60,539 nt of DNA, taken from contig CAIMOR010000462.1 in NCBI GenBank assembly GCA_903843125.1, positions 1 to 60,539 on the forward strand. The letters run 5' to 3'. A program made the position numbers and the translations under genes. Position 1 is the first letter of the stretch, and each line of letters begins with the position of its first letter. Of this stretch, positions 36,416-45,857 are shown one piece after another. The stretch comes from an uncultured Rhodospirillales bacterium. Lineage in GTDB: Bacteria; Pseudomonadota; Alphaproteobacteria; Acetobacterales; Acetobacteraceae. Under the pieces are notes generated by a model that searched no databases, was not told the origin of the DNA, and saw nothing but the letters and a program-made list of their open reading frames with translations.

Positions 36416-37384
36416 TCAGCCGGCCGAGGCGCCGGATTGGTTGACGATGGGGCGCCAGCGCGCGGTTTCCGCCGCGACATAACCCGGCGGCAGTCGGTGG
36501 AACGGCAGCGGCGCAGGCAGGAAGGAAAGCTGCTCGATGCGGTCGCGGCCGGCGGGTGTGTCCGCCACCGCCATGGCTTCGGCGGAAAGTCGCTCGGCGA
36601 TGGCAGCCGGCAGATGGGCGGGCGCCATCAGGCCGATCCAGCTTGGGGTGGCGAAGCCGTCATGGCCCAGTTCCCCCAGTGTCGGCGTGGCCGGCAGCGT
36701 GGCGATGCGCCGGCTGGAGGCGACGGCCAGCGCGCGCAGCCGGCCATCCTGCAGCAGGCCGACCGCCGGGCCGAGCGTGCTGAACACGCTGGTGACGCGG
36801 CCACCGGCCAGGTCCGCCAGTGCCGGGCCGGCGCCGCGATAGGGCACGTGGACTGCCTCCACGCCTGCCTGCTGCGCCAGCAGCGCACCGCACAGGTGAT
36901 GCGGCGAGCCCATGCCGGCGGAGCCGAAGCTCCATTGCCCGCCGCGCCGGGCCAGGGCGAACAACTCCGCCAGGTTGGCCGGGCCTTGCGCGTTGACCAG
37001 CAGCACCAGCGGGCTTTCCACCAGGCGGCAGACCAGGGTGAAGTCCTGTTCGCCATCGTAGCCGACCGCGGGGTTCAATAGCGGCGCGATGCACAGCGTG
37101 GAGGCGCCCCCGAGCATGATGGTCAGCCCATCGGCTGGGGCGCGCTTCAGCGCCAGCGCGGCGACGCTGGTGCCGCCGCCAGGCATGTTCTCCACCACCA
37201 CCGGCTGGCCGAGGCGCGGGCGCAGCAGCTCCGCCAGGGCGCGGCCGAGCACGTCGGGGCCGTCGCCGCCGGGGTAGGGCACCAGCAGCTTCACCGGGCG
37301 GTCCGGGTATGGCTCGGCGCGTGCGGCGCCGCTGAGCAGGCTGGCTGCCGCCAGCAGGGTCGCGCGTCTGCCTGGCTGGCGCAT
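36416..37384 (-). CDS. Bug/TctC-family substrate-binding protein (3)
   Basis: This 322-residue periplasmic receptor has signal MRQPGRRATLLAAASLLSGA, with YPDRPVKLLVPYPGGDGPDV and VVENMPGGGTSVAALALK as ligand loops, and VHVPYRGAGPALADLAGG in domain two. GGGAGG precedes the ATG. It is upstream of the flavin reductase and divergent from a HI0933-type flavoprotein. Ligand unknown. Confidence 0.9.
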   Translation of the reverse strand: MRQPGRRATLLAAASLLSGAARAEPYPDRPVKLLVPYPGGDGPDVLGRALAELLRPRLGQPVVVENMPGGGTSVAALALKRAPADGLTIMLGGASTLCIAPLLNPAVGYDGEQDFTLVCRLVESPLVLLVNAQGPANLAELFALARRGGQWSFGSAGMGSPHHLCGALLAQQAGVEAVHVPYRGAGPALADLAGGRVTSVFSTLGPAVGLLQDGRLRALAVASSRRIATLPATPTLGELGHDGFATPSWIGLMAPAHLPAAIAERLSAEAMAVADTPAGRDRIEQLSFLPAPLPFHRLPPGYVAAETARWRPIVNQSGASAG

Positions 37385-37474
37385 GCCGCTTGCCTCCCGT
37401 GATTGCGGCGATGGTTGCGCATCGGCGCGGCGGCGGCAATGGCCCGGTGGCCAGGGGTGTGCGACATAGCGCCG

Positions 37475-38650
37475 ATGGAACAGCCCGATGTCATCATCCT
37501 CGGCGCCGGCGCGGCCGGGCTGATGTGCGCGATCAGCGCCGGCCGGCGCGGCCGGCGGGTGCTGCTGCTGGACCATATGGCGCAGCCGGGCGGAAAGATC
37601 CTGATCAGCGGCGGCGGGCGCTGCAACTTCACCAACCTGGAATGCCGGGCGGACCGCTTCCTCAGTGGCAATCCGCACTTCGCCAAGTCGGCGCTGGCGG
37701 CCTACCGGCCGGCGGATTTCGTCGCCCTGGTGGAGCAGCACGGCATTGCCTACCACGAGAAGACGCTGGGGCAGTTGTTCTGCGATGGCTCGGCGCGGCA
37801 GGTGCTGGCCATGCTGCTGGCGGAGGCCGAGGCGGTGGGCGTGGACCTGCGGCTGGGTTGCCGGGTGGCGGAGGTTTCCCGCGACACGGCGTTTCGGGTG
37901 GAGACCAGCCAAGGCAGCTTTGCCGCGCCGGCGCTGGTGCTGGCAACCGGCGGGCTTTCGATCCCGAAACTCGGGGCGACCGGGATGGCGCACGATATCG
38001 CCCGGCATTTCGGCCTGGCGGTGGTGCCGCCGCGGCCGGGCCTGGTGCCGCTGACCTTCGGCGGCGAGGACCTGGCGCTGATGCAGCCGCTGGCCGGCGT
38101 GGCGCTGGAGGTGCAGGCGCAAGCCGGCAAGCGCGGCTTCCGCGAGGGGATGCTGTTCACGCATCGTGGGCTGTCCGGACCGGCGGTGCTGCAGGCTTCG
38201 TCCTACTGGCAACCGGGCGAGGCGGTGGTGGTGAACCTGTTGCCTGGGCAGGATGCGCGGAGCCTGCTGCTGGAACGCAAGCGGGCGCGGCCGAAGGCGG
38301 AGGGCCGGACGGCGCTGGCGGAGCTGCTGCCGAGCCGGCTGGCGGCGGCGCTGGCGGAGCGGCATTTGCCACCGCGGATCATGGCCGAGGTGCCCGACCG
38401 CGCGCTGAACACGCTGGGCGCGATGCTGAACCACTGGGCACTGGTGCCCGATGGCACCGAGGGCTTCTTCAAGGCCGAGGTGACGCTGGGCGGCGTGGAT
38501 ACCGACGGCTTGCAGCAGAAGGACCTGCAGGCCAAGGCGGTGCCGGGGTTGTTCGTCATCGGCGAGGCGGTGGATGTGACGGGCTGGCTGGGTGGGTATA
38601 ATTTCCAGTGGGCCTGGTCTTCCGGCTGGGTTGCGGGGCAGGCGGTCTAG
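37475..38650 (+). CDS. HI0933/YhiN-type NAD(P)/FAD-dependent oxidoreductase
   Basis: This 391-residue flavoprotein has the FAD Rossmann loop VIILGAGAAGLMCAISAG, KILISGGGRCNFTN (the hallmark of this family), LATGGLSIPKLGATG and a C-terminal GLFVIGEAVDVTGWLGGYN then FQWAWSSGW. Its reaction is unknown. The ATG at 37475 is chosen because MEQPDVIILGAG gives the usual short lead into the FAD loop; an upstream in-frame start adds 24 residues. The stop overlaps the convergent MFS gene within a palindromic CTAG. Confidence 0.92.
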   Translation: MEQPDVIILGAGAAGLMCAISAGRRGRRVLLLDHMAQPGGKILISGGGRCNFTNLECRADRFLSGNPHFAKSALAAYRPADFVALVEQHGIAYHEKTLGQLFCDGSARQVLAMLLAEAEAVGVDLRLGCRVAEVSRDTAFRVETSQGSFAAPALVLATGGLSIPKLGATGMAHDIARHFGLAVVPPRPGLVPLTFGGEDLALMQPLAGVALEVQAQAGKRGFREGMLFTHRGLSGPAVLQASSYWQPGEAVVVNLLPGQDARSLLLERKRARPKAEGRTALAELLPSRLAAALAERHLPPRIMAEVPDRALNTLGAMLNHWALVPDGTEGFFKAEVTLGGVDTDGLQQKDLQAKAVPGLFVIGEAVDVTGWLGGYNFQWAWSSGWVAGQAV

Positions 38651-39870
38651 GCTGGCTTCAGGCGCCGCAGCGACCAGAAGGCGCTGGAGCCGGCGGCATA
38701 GGCGATGATGGACAGCCAGAAGGCGGTCTTGTAGCTGCCGGAAAAATCGAAGATCCAGCCGGCGGCCCAGCTGCCGATGGCGGCACCGAGGCCGGAGCCG
38801 ATGGTGATGACGCCGAGGATGGTGCCGAGCCGAGGGCCTGGGAACAGGTCGGCCGTCTTCGCGGTGATGGCCGGCCCGCGGGCACCCCAGGTGAGGCCGA
38901 AGAACAGCGCATGCGCCCACAGCAGCAGGTGCTGGTCGGGGCTGGTGATGAACAGCGCGAAGACCACGCCGATGATGGAGACGCCGTAGGTCAGCACCGC
39001 CGCGCGTTCCCGCCCGATGTGGTCCGACAGCGTGCCGGTCAGGATCACGCCGGGCAGCGCCAGGAAGGCACCCATGCCGAGCACGCCGGCGGCGTAGAGC
39101 GGGTCGAAGCCGACATCGACGGCGAAGGCGATCTGGTGCAGCGAGACCAGGAAGCTGCCGATGCTGGTGAGCATGTAGACCAGCCCGAGCAGCCAGAACT
39201 GCCGGGTGCGGATGGCGTCGTGCAGCGTCCAGTCGCGCGGTGGCAGCGTGCCGGCGATGGGCGCCGTGGTGGCTTCCGGCTTGCGGCGGAACACCGCGGC
39301 CAGCGGCAGCACCACCACGGCCATGGCGGCGGCCTCCACCAGGTAGGCGCTGCGCCAGCCGACGCCGCTGATCAGCAACTGGCTGATGGGGGCCGAGAGC
39401 GCGCGGCCGAAGGCGTTGCCCGATTGCAGCACGGCGATGGCGGTGCCGCGGCGGCGGGAGAACAGGCCGGACAGCAATGGCACGAAGACCAGCAGGCCGA
39501 TGCAGTTGGCGCCGAGCGTGATGATCAGGCCGTAGAGGATCACCATCTGCCACAGCTGGGTGGCGAGCGAGCTGCCGATGAGCCCGAGGATCAGCAGGCC
39601 GCCGCCCAGCAGCACCATGCGCATCGGCCCCAGCCGGTCCACCATGGCGCCGACCAGTGGCGAGCTGAGGCCGCCGACCAGCTGACCGACCGAATAGGCC
39701 AGCGAGGCCTGGGCGCGGGTCCAGGCAAACTCGGCGATGAAGGCCAGCAGGAACACGGTGTAGGCGTGCATCAGGCTGGCGCCGAGGGTGAAGGTCAGGA
39801 AGGCGCCGCCCAGCATGATCCAGGCCTGGCGGGACACGGTGGGGCTCGGCCCGACAGGGGAGATGGACAT
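38647..39870 (-). CDS. Major facilitator superfamily transporter
   Basis: This 407-residue protein has about 12 hydrophobic segments. GAMVDRLGPMRMVLLGGG is the MFS loop-2 motif, FSRRRGTAIAVLQSG lies in the cytoplasmic region, and the second half repeats LSDHIGRERAAVL. The pattern resembles the oxalate:formate/monocarboxylate-type MFS group. The ATG at 39870 (MSISPVGPS) is chosen; a 33-codon extension is Arg/Pro-rich and unlike a transporter start. Substrate unknown, probably a carboxylate. Confidence 0.88.
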   Translation of the reverse strand: MSISPVGPSPTVSRQAWIMLGGAFLTFTLGASLMHAYTVFLLAFIAEFAWTRAQASLAYSVGQLVGGLSSPLVGAMVDRLGPMRMVLLGGGLLILGLIGSSLATQLWQMVILYGLIITLGANCIGLLVFVPLLSGLFSRRRGTAIAVLQSGNAFGRALSAPISQLLISGVGWRSAYLVEAAAMAVVVLPLAAVFRRKPEATTAPIAGTLPPRDWTLHDAIRTRQFWLLGLVYMLTSIGSFLVSLHQIAFAVDVGFDPLYAAGVLGMGAFLALPGVILTGTLSDHIGRERAAVLTYGVSIIGVVFALFITSPDQHLLLWAHALFFGLTWGARGPAITAKTADLFPGPRLGTILGVITIGSGLGAAIGSWAAGWIFDFSGSYKTAFWLSIIAYAAGSSAFWSLRRLKPA

Positions 39871-40155
39871 GCCGGCGATGCTACCGGGGCGGCGCCGCGT
39901 CGGGCAAATCGGCGGCGGCAGGGCGCTGCCTCGGCAGTTGCGGCAGGCCGCGCCGGCGCGGAGCGGCACGCTGTTGGTGCAGACCAGGCCGGTTGCCGGC
40001 CATCACCAGCTCGATCTGCGCCGCGACGACGTCCCAGATTCTGGCCCCAGCACCCCCGTGCGCGCTGGCTGGGGGCGGCGGGGAGGCGCGGGGCGGCGCG
40101 TCGGGGCGTTCAGCATGATCTGCCGGGGCTCGATACGCCAAGCCGCGTCGCGGGT

Positions 40156-41118
40156 TCAGTCGATCCGCTGCACCTTGCCGCGCCGCACGAGGTCGGCCCA
40201 CAGCGCGGCATTGGCCTGGAAGTAGTGGGCGAAGCCGGCGGCGTCCTCAGGGATGGGCTGCGCCGCGGCCTGGCGCAGGCGGTCCTGCACCTGGGGCGCG
40301 TGCAGCGCATGCCGATGCGCCGCTTCAAGCTTGGCCAGCACCTCGGGCGGCGTGCCGCTGCGGACGAAGTAGCCGAGCCAGAGCGAGAACGCGTAGCCGG
40401 GCACGCCCTGCTCGGCGATTGTCGGCACGTCCGGCAGGATGTCGCTGCGCGCAGTGGCGGAAATGCCGATGGCGCGGACCGCGCCGGACTGGACCTGGCC
40501 GATGGCGCTGCCCATGCCATCCAGCAGCAGGCTGATGCGCTGGGCCATCAGGTCCGGGTAGACCGCACCTGAACCGCGATAGGGCACGTGCAGCAGCTCG
40601 ACCCCGGCGGTCGCGGCCAGCAGCTCCCCGGCCAGGTGGCTGCCGGTGCCGAGGCCGGAGGAGCCGTAGCTGACCGTGCCGGGGCGGGCGCGGGCGGCGG
40701 CCAGCAGGTCGGCCATGGAGTGGAACGGCGAGGCGACCGAGACCACCGCCAGGTTGGGCACCGCGCCGATGCCGCCCATCGGCACCAGGTCGTGCAGCGG
40801 GTCGAAGGTCAGCGTCGAGAGTGCCGGGCCGGTGGCGAGCGAGACCGAGCCGAGCAGGAAGGTGTAGCCATCGGCGCGGGCGGACTGCGCGACATGCGCG
40901 GCGCCGATGTTGCCGCCGGCCCCCGGGCGCAGCTCCACCACCACGGACTGGCCGAGCACGCTGGCCATCTCCGGCGCCATGACCCGGGCGAGCACATCGG
41001 CGGAGCCGCCGGGGGCATAGGGCACCACCATGGTGATCGGGCGGTCCGGCCAGGCGGCGTGGGCGACCTGCGCGACCAATACGCAGGCGAGGCTGAGGAG
41101 CAGGCGACGACACTTCAT
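40156..41118 (-). CDS. Bug/TctC-family substrate-binding protein (4)
   Basis: This 320-residue periplasmic receptor begins MKCRRLLLSLACVLVAQVAHA, then WPDRPITMVVPYAPGGSADV, VVVELRPGAGGNIGAAHVA and LHVPYRGSGAVYPDLMAQ. GGGAAG precedes the ATG. It lies 90 nt after the dienelactone-hydrolase gene on the same strand. The 285 nt downstream of it, up to the MFS gene, contain nothing I can name. Ligand unknown. Confidence 0.9.
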   Translation of the reverse strand: MKCRRLLLSLACVLVAQVAHAAWPDRPITMVVPYAPGGSADVLARVMAPEMASVLGQSVVVELRPGAGGNIGAAHVAQSARADGYTFLLGSVSLATGPALSTLTFDPLHDLVPMGGIGAVPNLAVVSVASPFHSMADLLAAARARPGTVSYGSSGLGTGSHLAGELLAATAGVELLHVPYRGSGAVYPDLMAQRISLLLDGMGSAIGQVQSGAVRAIGISATARSDILPDVPTIAEQGVPGYAFSLWLGYFVRSGTPPEVLAKLEAAHRHALHAPQVQDRLRQAAAQPIPEDAAGFAHYFQANAALWADLVRRGKVQRID

Positions 41119-41208
41119 GCAGATACTTCCCGGGCAGCGCGGCATCAGGTGAGGCCCGATCCCGCTGGCTGCAAGGGCTAGCAAGCGGCGGGCCGCCCGC
41201 GCCGCGGC

Positions 41209-41949
41209 CTATCCCAGGTTGCGGCGGTACAGCGCGATCAGCCGTTCCCAATGGCGTTCGGCGGCGGGCTGGTCGTAGCACCAGCGCTGCGGGAAGGCGA
41301 AGCCGTGGTGGACGCCGGGGCTGATCTCCAGTTCCCCACGGTTGCCGGAAGCGGCGAACAGCGCCTGCAATTCGGCCACCATCGGCAACGGCGCCAACTC
41401 GTCGTGCTCGGCGCAGGAGATGTAGAGTTCGGCGCGGGCCTTGGCGAGCGAGAGGTGCGGGCTTTCCACCGCGTCGCTGACCAGCCAGGTGCCGTAGAAC
41501 GAGGCGGCGGCGGCGATGCGGCCGGGGAAGCGGGCGGCGGCGGCCAGCGAATAGGGGCCGCTCATGCAATAGCCATGGGTGCCGACGGGGCCGGGCTTCA
41601 CCTCGGGCTGGGTGTCGAGGAAGCCGAGCATGTCGGCAACGTCCTGCATCACCGGCGGGATGGTCATCCTGGTGCGGATCGCGCGCATGCGGTCGCGCTC
41701 GGGGTCGTCCTTCACCAGCACGCCGGGGCCGAACATGCTGTCTCGCCCGGCGCGGTAGTACAGGTTCGGCAGCATGACGTAGTAGCCGATGCTGGCCAGT
41801 CGGCGGGCCATGTCGCGCAGTTCCTCGCGGATGCCCGGCGCGTCCATCAGCATCAGCACTGCCGGGTGCGGGCCGTGGCGTTCCGGGCGAACGATGAAGG
41901 TCTCCATCGCACCGTCGCGGGTGATGATGTCCCGGGTGGTTTCCAGCAT
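41209..41949 (-). CDS. Dienelactone hydrolase family protein (second, cytosolic)
   Basis: This 246-residue hydrolase has VGTHGYCMSGPYS with the nucleophile Cys, LYISCAEHDELAP with the acid, and SPGVHHGFAFPQRW with the His. LMDAPGIREELRDMARRLA is a family-typical oxyanion stretch. Unlike the hydrolase at 10660-11523 it has no export signal. It may hydrolyse a lactone or ester. It is divergent from the aldehyde-oxidoreductase operon and upstream of a Bug-receptor gene. Confidence 0.87.
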   Translation of the reverse strand: MLETTRDIITRDGAMETFIVRPERHGPHPAVLMLMDAPGIREELRDMARRLASIGYYVMLPNLYYRAGRDSMFGPGVLVKDDPERDRMRAIRTRMTIPPVMQDVADMLGFLDTQPEVKPGPVGTHGYCMSGPYSLAAAARFPGRIAAAASFYGTWLVSDAVESPHLSLAKARAELYISCAEHDELAPLPMVAELQALFAASGNRGELEISPGVHHGFAFPQRWCYDQPAAERHWERLIALYRRNLG

Positions 41950-42084
41950 GGCGTTACTCCCTCTCGGCCCAGCCTAGCAGCGCGAGCGCCGTGGCGCCAA
42001 ACCGAGCGGCCGATTTCGCGCAGCGTCGGGAACCCGACCCCTGGCGGCGCTGTTGGTCGGCCAACACAGAACGGAAAGCCTGGC
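41950..42084. promoter_or_regulatory. Divergent control region with two small palindromes
   Basis: The gap between the hydrolase and the aldehyde-oxidoreductase operon contains TCGGG-AA-CCCGA (42026-42037) and TGTTGG-TCGG-CCAACA (42051-42066). Either could be an operator. GGAAAG at about 42072 is the likely ribosome-binding site of the first oxidoreductase gene. No clear -35/-10 pair is seen. Confidence 0.35.
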
Positions 42085-42687
42085 ATGCCTGGACCCGCAC
42101 GAGGCAGCGGTCTGGAACGTCGGTCCCTGCTTGGTGGCGGTGCGATGCTGCCGTTGCTCACCGGGACCGCCGCCGCCCAGCCCGCCCCCGCAACCCCGCC
42201 GACCGAGAGCCGCACGATGGACATGACGATGGAGGTGAACGGGCAGGTGCATCGCCTGGCGCTGGACCCGCGGACCACGCTGCTGGACGCGCTGCGCGAA
42301 CATATCGGGCTGACCGGCAGCAAGAAGGGCTGCGACCAGGGGCAGTGCGGTGCCTGCACCGTCCTGCTGGATGGCAGGCGGGTGCTGGGCTGCCTGACGC
42401 TGGCGGCCAGCGTCGGCGGGCGCCAGGTCACCACCATCGAGGGGCTGAGCCGGCCGGAGGGCGCGCTGCATCCCATGCAGCAGGCCTTCCTGGACCACGA
42501 TGCCTTCCAATGCGGCTACTGCACGCCGGGGCAGATCCTCTCCGCCGTTGCCTGCGTGCGGGAGGGCCACGCCGGCAGCGCCGAGGATATCCGCGAATAC
42601 ATGTCCGGCAACCTTTGTCGCTGCGCCGCCTACCCGCAGATCGTCGCCGCCGTGCAGCAGGCGGCACCCCAGGTGGAGCGCAGCTGA
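42085..42687 (+). CDS. Periplasmic aldehyde oxidoreductase, [2Fe-2S] subunit (PaoA-like)
   Basis: This 200-residue small subunit of the xanthine-oxidase family carries two [2Fe-2S] sites: KKGCDQGQCGACTVLLDG with a later GC, and QCGYCTPGQ plus GNLCRCAAYP. The N-terminus has ERRSLLGGGAMLPLLTG, a twin-arginine signal, so the folded enzyme is likely exported, as PaoABC is in E. coli. Order here is small, FAD, molybdenum subunit, as in paoABC. The stop overlaps the FAD-subunit start as TGATG. No paoD-like chaperone gene is in the window. Confidence 0.9.
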   Translation: MPGPARGSGLERRSLLGGGAMLPLLTGTAAAQPAPATPPTESRTMDMTMEVNGQVHRLALDPRTTLLDALREHIGLTGSKKGCDQGQCGACTVLLDGRRVLGCLTLAASVGGRQVTTIEGLSRPEGALHPMQQAFLDHDAFQCGYCTPGQILSAVACVREGHAGSAEDIREYMSGNLCRCAAYPQIVAAVQQAAPQVERS

Positions 42688-43655
42688 TGCGGCCATTCAG
42701 CTATATGCGCGCCGACGCGCCGAAGGCGGACGCGGCGGCGAGCTTCCTGGCCGGCGGCACCACGCTGCTGGACCTGATGAAGCTGGACGTGCTGCGACCG
42801 GAGCGCGTGGCCGACATCAACGGGCTGGCGCTGAGCGGCGTGCGGCTGGATGCGCATGGCCTGCACCTGGGCGCGTTGGCGCGGATGAGCGAGGTGGCCG
42901 ACCATGCCGAGGTGAAGCGGCATTACCCGGTGGTGGCGCAGAGCCTGATGCTGGCGGCCAGCCCGCAGATCCGCAACATGGCGAGCCTGGGCGGCAACGT
43001 ATTGCAGCGGACGCGCTGCCCATATTTCCGCGACACCAGCTACACCGCCTGCAACAAGCGCAACCCGGGCAGCGGCTGCAGCGCCATCGGCGGGGTGAAC
43101 CGCCTGCAGGCGGTGCTGGGCACCAGCGAGGCCTGCATCGCCGCCTATCCCGGCGACTTCGCGCAGGCGCTGGTGGTCCTGGACGCCGAGGTTGAGGTGC
43201 AGGGCGCCCAGGGCAGGCGGCGCATGCGGTTCGCCGAGTTGCATGTGGCGCCGGGCCAGGCGCCGCAGCGCGAGACGACGCTGCAGCCGGGCGACCTCAT
43301 CACCGGCTTCAGCGTACCGGCCGGGGCTTGGACCGCGCGGTCGTTGTACCTGAAGGTGCGTGACCGTGAGAGCTACGCCTTCGCCCTGGCCTCGGCCGCC
43401 GTGGCGCTGCAGTTGGAAGGCGAGACCGTGCGCGAGGTGCGGATTGCGCTCGGCGGCGTCGCGACGGTGCCGTGGCGTGCGCACGACGCCGAGGCGGAAT
43501 TGCGCGGCAAGCGGTTGGACGAGGCCAGCGCGACGCGCGCCGCGGCGGCGGCCTTCGCGTCAGCGCAAACGCATGGCGAGAACGCATTCAAGCCGGAGCT
43601 GGGTCGCCGCACGCTGGTGCGCGCGCTGCTCCAGGCCAAGCAGATGGAGGCCTGA
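42687..43655 (+). CDS. Periplasmic aldehyde oxidoreductase, FAD subunit (PaoB-like)
   Basis: This 322-residue subunit has AGGTTLLDLMKLDVLRPE as the FAD loop, SPQIRNMASLGGNVLQRT and YLKVRDRESYAFALASAAV. It also carries CPYFRD, then YTACNKRNPGSGCSAIGG, the extra cysteines that bind a [4Fe-4S] cluster in PaoB and are missing from ordinary xanthine dehydrogenases. It has no signal of its own and would be exported with the small subunit. It overlaps its upstream neighbour by 1 nt. Confidence 0.9.
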   Translation: MRPFSYMRADAPKADAAASFLAGGTTLLDLMKLDVLRPERVADINGLALSGVRLDAHGLHLGALARMSEVADHAEVKRHYPVVAQSLMLAASPQIRNMASLGGNVLQRTRCPYFRDTSYTACNKRNPGSGCSAIGGVNRLQAVLGTSEACIAAYPGDFAQALVVLDAEVEVQGAQGRRRMRFAELHVAPGQAPQRETTLQPGDLITGFSVPAGAWTARSLYLKVRDRESYAFALASAAVALQLEGETVREVRIALGGVATVPWRAHDAEAELRGKRLDEASATRAAAAAFASAQTHGENAFKPELGRRTLVRALLQAKQMEA

Positions 43656-43657
43656 CC

Positions 43658-45799
43658 ATGCCCGACGGGATCGGCACCGACCACCAGCGGATCGACGGCC
43701 GCGCCAAGGTGACGGGCGGGGCGCGCTACGCCTCGGATGTGATGCTGGGCAATGTTGCGCATGCCTGGCTGGTGACCAGCGCCATTGCGCGCGGGCACAT
43801 CACCGGCATGGACGAGGCGGCCGCGCGGGCGGTGCCGGGCGTGCTGGAGGTGTTCAGCCATCGCAACATGCACGGCGCGGTGGCGGAGACCGAGTTCTTC
43901 GCCAAGGGCGGTTATGTCGGCAGCACCATCCGGCCGCTGGAGAGTGACCGGATTTGGCATGACGGGCAGATCGTGGCGATGGTGGTGGCGGATACGCTCG
44001 AAGCCGCGCGGGAGGCGGCGTTCAGGCTGCAGGTCGAGTATCGGGAGGAGCAGCCGGCGGCAGGCTTCGATGCCGCTGGTGTTGAGGTGAAGGCGGCCAG
44101 CGAGGGCGGCTTCGAGGACCCTGAGGTTGGCGATGCCGACCGCGCCTATGGCAACGCCGAGGTGAAGATCGAGGCCGAGTACAGCACGCCGACGCAGCAT
44201 CACAACCCCATCGAGCTGTTCACCACCACGGCGCATTGGGTCGGCGGCAAGCTGGAGCTGCATGAGGGCAGCCAGTTCGTGCATGGCCTGAAGAATGGCG
44301 TTGCGGCGCAACTCGGGATCGACCCAGCCGATGTCCATGTGGTCTCGCCCTTCGTCGGAGGGGCATTCGGTTCGCGCGGCAGCCTGACACAGCGGACGGC
44401 GCTGGTGGCGGAGGCGGCGCGGCGGCTCGGGCGCCCGGTGAAGCTGGTGCCGACGCGCGACCAGGGCTTCACCATTGCCACCTATCGGGCGGAGACGCGG
44501 CAGAAGGTGAAGCTGGCGGCCGGTCGCGACGGCAAGCTGCAGGCGCTGGTGCACGAGGGCTGGGAAGTAACCAGCCGGCCGGACCCCTACAAGGTGGGTG
44601 GCACGGCGACGACGGCGCGGATCTACGCCTGCCCGAACGTGCGCACCAAGGTCAACCTGGTGCATGCCGACCGCAACACACCGGGCTTCATGCGCAGCCC
44701 GCCGGAACTGCCGTACATGTTCGCGCTGGAAAGTGCGATGGACGAGCTGGCCGTTGCGCTGAATATGGACCCGGTCGAGTTGCGCCGGGTCAACGATACG
44801 CAGCGCGAGCCGATCAAGGGCCTGCCCTACAGCAGCCGCAACCTGGTGGGATGCCTGGATGCCGGCGCCAAGGCGTTCGGCTGGGAGCGGCGCAATCCGG
44901 CGCCGCGCAGCATGCGGCAGGGCGAGTGGCTGGTCGGCTGGGGGATGGCGACCAGCATCTATCCCACGCATATCGGTGCGGCGACCGCCCGCGTCACGTT
45001 GCTGCCGAGCGGCCACGCCAGGGTACAGACCGCGGCGCATGACGTCGGCACCGGCGCCTATACCGCGATTGGCCTGGCGGCGGCGGAAGGGCTGGGGGTG
45101 TCGCTCGACAAGGTGGCGGTGGAACTGGGCGACAGCGACCTGCCGCCAGCGCCGGTGGCCGGTGGCAGCAACACCACCGCCAGCGTGTGCAACGTGGTGA
45201 TGAAGGCCTGCGACGAGATCCGGGCCCGGCGCGCACAGGGCCAGCAGGGCGCCATCGAGGTCTATGCCGAGAACGTTCCCGAAGGCCTGCCGCCGGAGGC
45301 GATCGGCAAGCTGTATCAGGGCCGCAACGCGCTGGGAGGGGGACTTGAGGGCGGCAAGCAGGCGATGGCGGCATTCGGTGCCATCTTCGTCGAGGTGCGC
45401 GTGCACGAGCGCACGCGGGAGGTGCGGGTGCCGCGCGCGGTCGGCGCCTTCGCTGCCGGGCGCATCGTCAGCCCGCGCCAGGCACACAGCCAACTGACCG
45501 GCGGGATGATCTGGGGGATCGGAGCGGCGCTGCACGAGACGACCGAGATCGACCATCGCACGGCGCGCTACATGAACGACAACCTCTCGGAATACCTGGT
45601 GCCGGTGAACGCGGACATCCAGCAGCTGGACGTCATCATGCTGGATGAGCGGGATAGCCAAGCCAATCCGCTGGGCATCAAGGGCATCGGTGAGTTGGGC
45701 AATGTCGGCACCAATGCGGCGGTGGCCAATGCGGTGTTTCACGCCACCGGAACCAGGCCGCGGCACCTGCCGGTGCGGATAGAACAGCTTCTCGGATAA
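43658..45799 (+). CDS. Periplasmic aldehyde oxidoreductase, molybdenum-cofactor subunit (PaoC-like)
   Basis: This 713-residue subunit binds the molybdenum cytosine-dinucleotide cofactor. HQRIDGRAKVTGGARYASDV is the family start, VSPFVGGAFGSRGSLTQR a cofactor loop, MRSPPELPYMFALESAMDEL a substrate-pocket stretch, and KGIGELGNVGTNAAVANAVF carries the catalytic Glu. Length is near the 732 of PaoC. It would oxidise aldehydes, often aromatic ones, to acids in the periplasm. Two hairpins follow the stop. Confidence 0.92.
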   Translation: MPDGIGTDHQRIDGRAKVTGGARYASDVMLGNVAHAWLVTSAIARGHITGMDEAAARAVPGVLEVFSHRNMHGAVAETEFFAKGGYVGSTIRPLESDRIWHDGQIVAMVVADTLEAAREAAFRLQVEYREEQPAAGFDAAGVEVKAASEGGFEDPEVGDADRAYGNAEVKIEAEYSTPTQHHNPIELFTTTAHWVGGKLELHEGSQFVHGLKNGVAAQLGIDPADVHVVSPFVGGAFGSRGSLTQRTALVAEAARRLGRPVKLVPTRDQGFTIATYRAETRQKVKLAAGRDGKLQALVHEGWEVTSRPDPYKVGGTATTARIYACPNVRTKVNLVHADRNTPGFMRSPPELPYMFALESAMDELAVALNMDPVELRRVNDTQREPIKGLPYSSRNLVGCLDAGAKAFGWERRNPAPRSMRQGEWLVGWGMATSIYPTHIGAATARVTLLPSGHARVQTAAHDVGTGAYTAIGLAAAEGLGVSLDKVAVELGDSDLPPAPVAGGSNTTASVCNVVMKACDEIRARRAQGQQGAIEVYAENVPEGLPPEAIGKLYQGRNALGGGLEGGKQAMAAFGAIFVEVRVHERTREVRVPRAVGAFAAGRIVSPRQAHSQLTGGMIWGIGAALHETTEIDHRTARYMNDNLSEYLVPVNADIQQLDVIMLDERDSQANPLGIKGIGELGNVGTNAAVANAVFHATGTRPRHLPVRIEQLLG

Positions 45800-45814
45800 T
45801 CCTGATGGAAGCAC

Positions 45815-45838
45815 CGCAGAGGTCTTTTGCCCTCTGCG
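45815..45838 (+). terminator. Hairpin after the aldehyde-oxidoreductase operon
   Basis: CGCAGAGG and CCTCTGCG form a perfect 8-bp stem around an 8-nt loop, 15 nt after the stop. No T-run follows directly, so it may be a weak terminator working with the AT-rich inverted repeat downstream. Confidence 0.5.
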
Positions 45839-45857
45839 CGAATTGGCGGAAAATTAG

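Noticed and set aside
39871-40155. A possible gene remnant in the 285-nt gap between the MFS and a Bug-receptor gene.
   Set aside because: No frame gives a motif I recognise and no start with a ribosome-binding site is seen.
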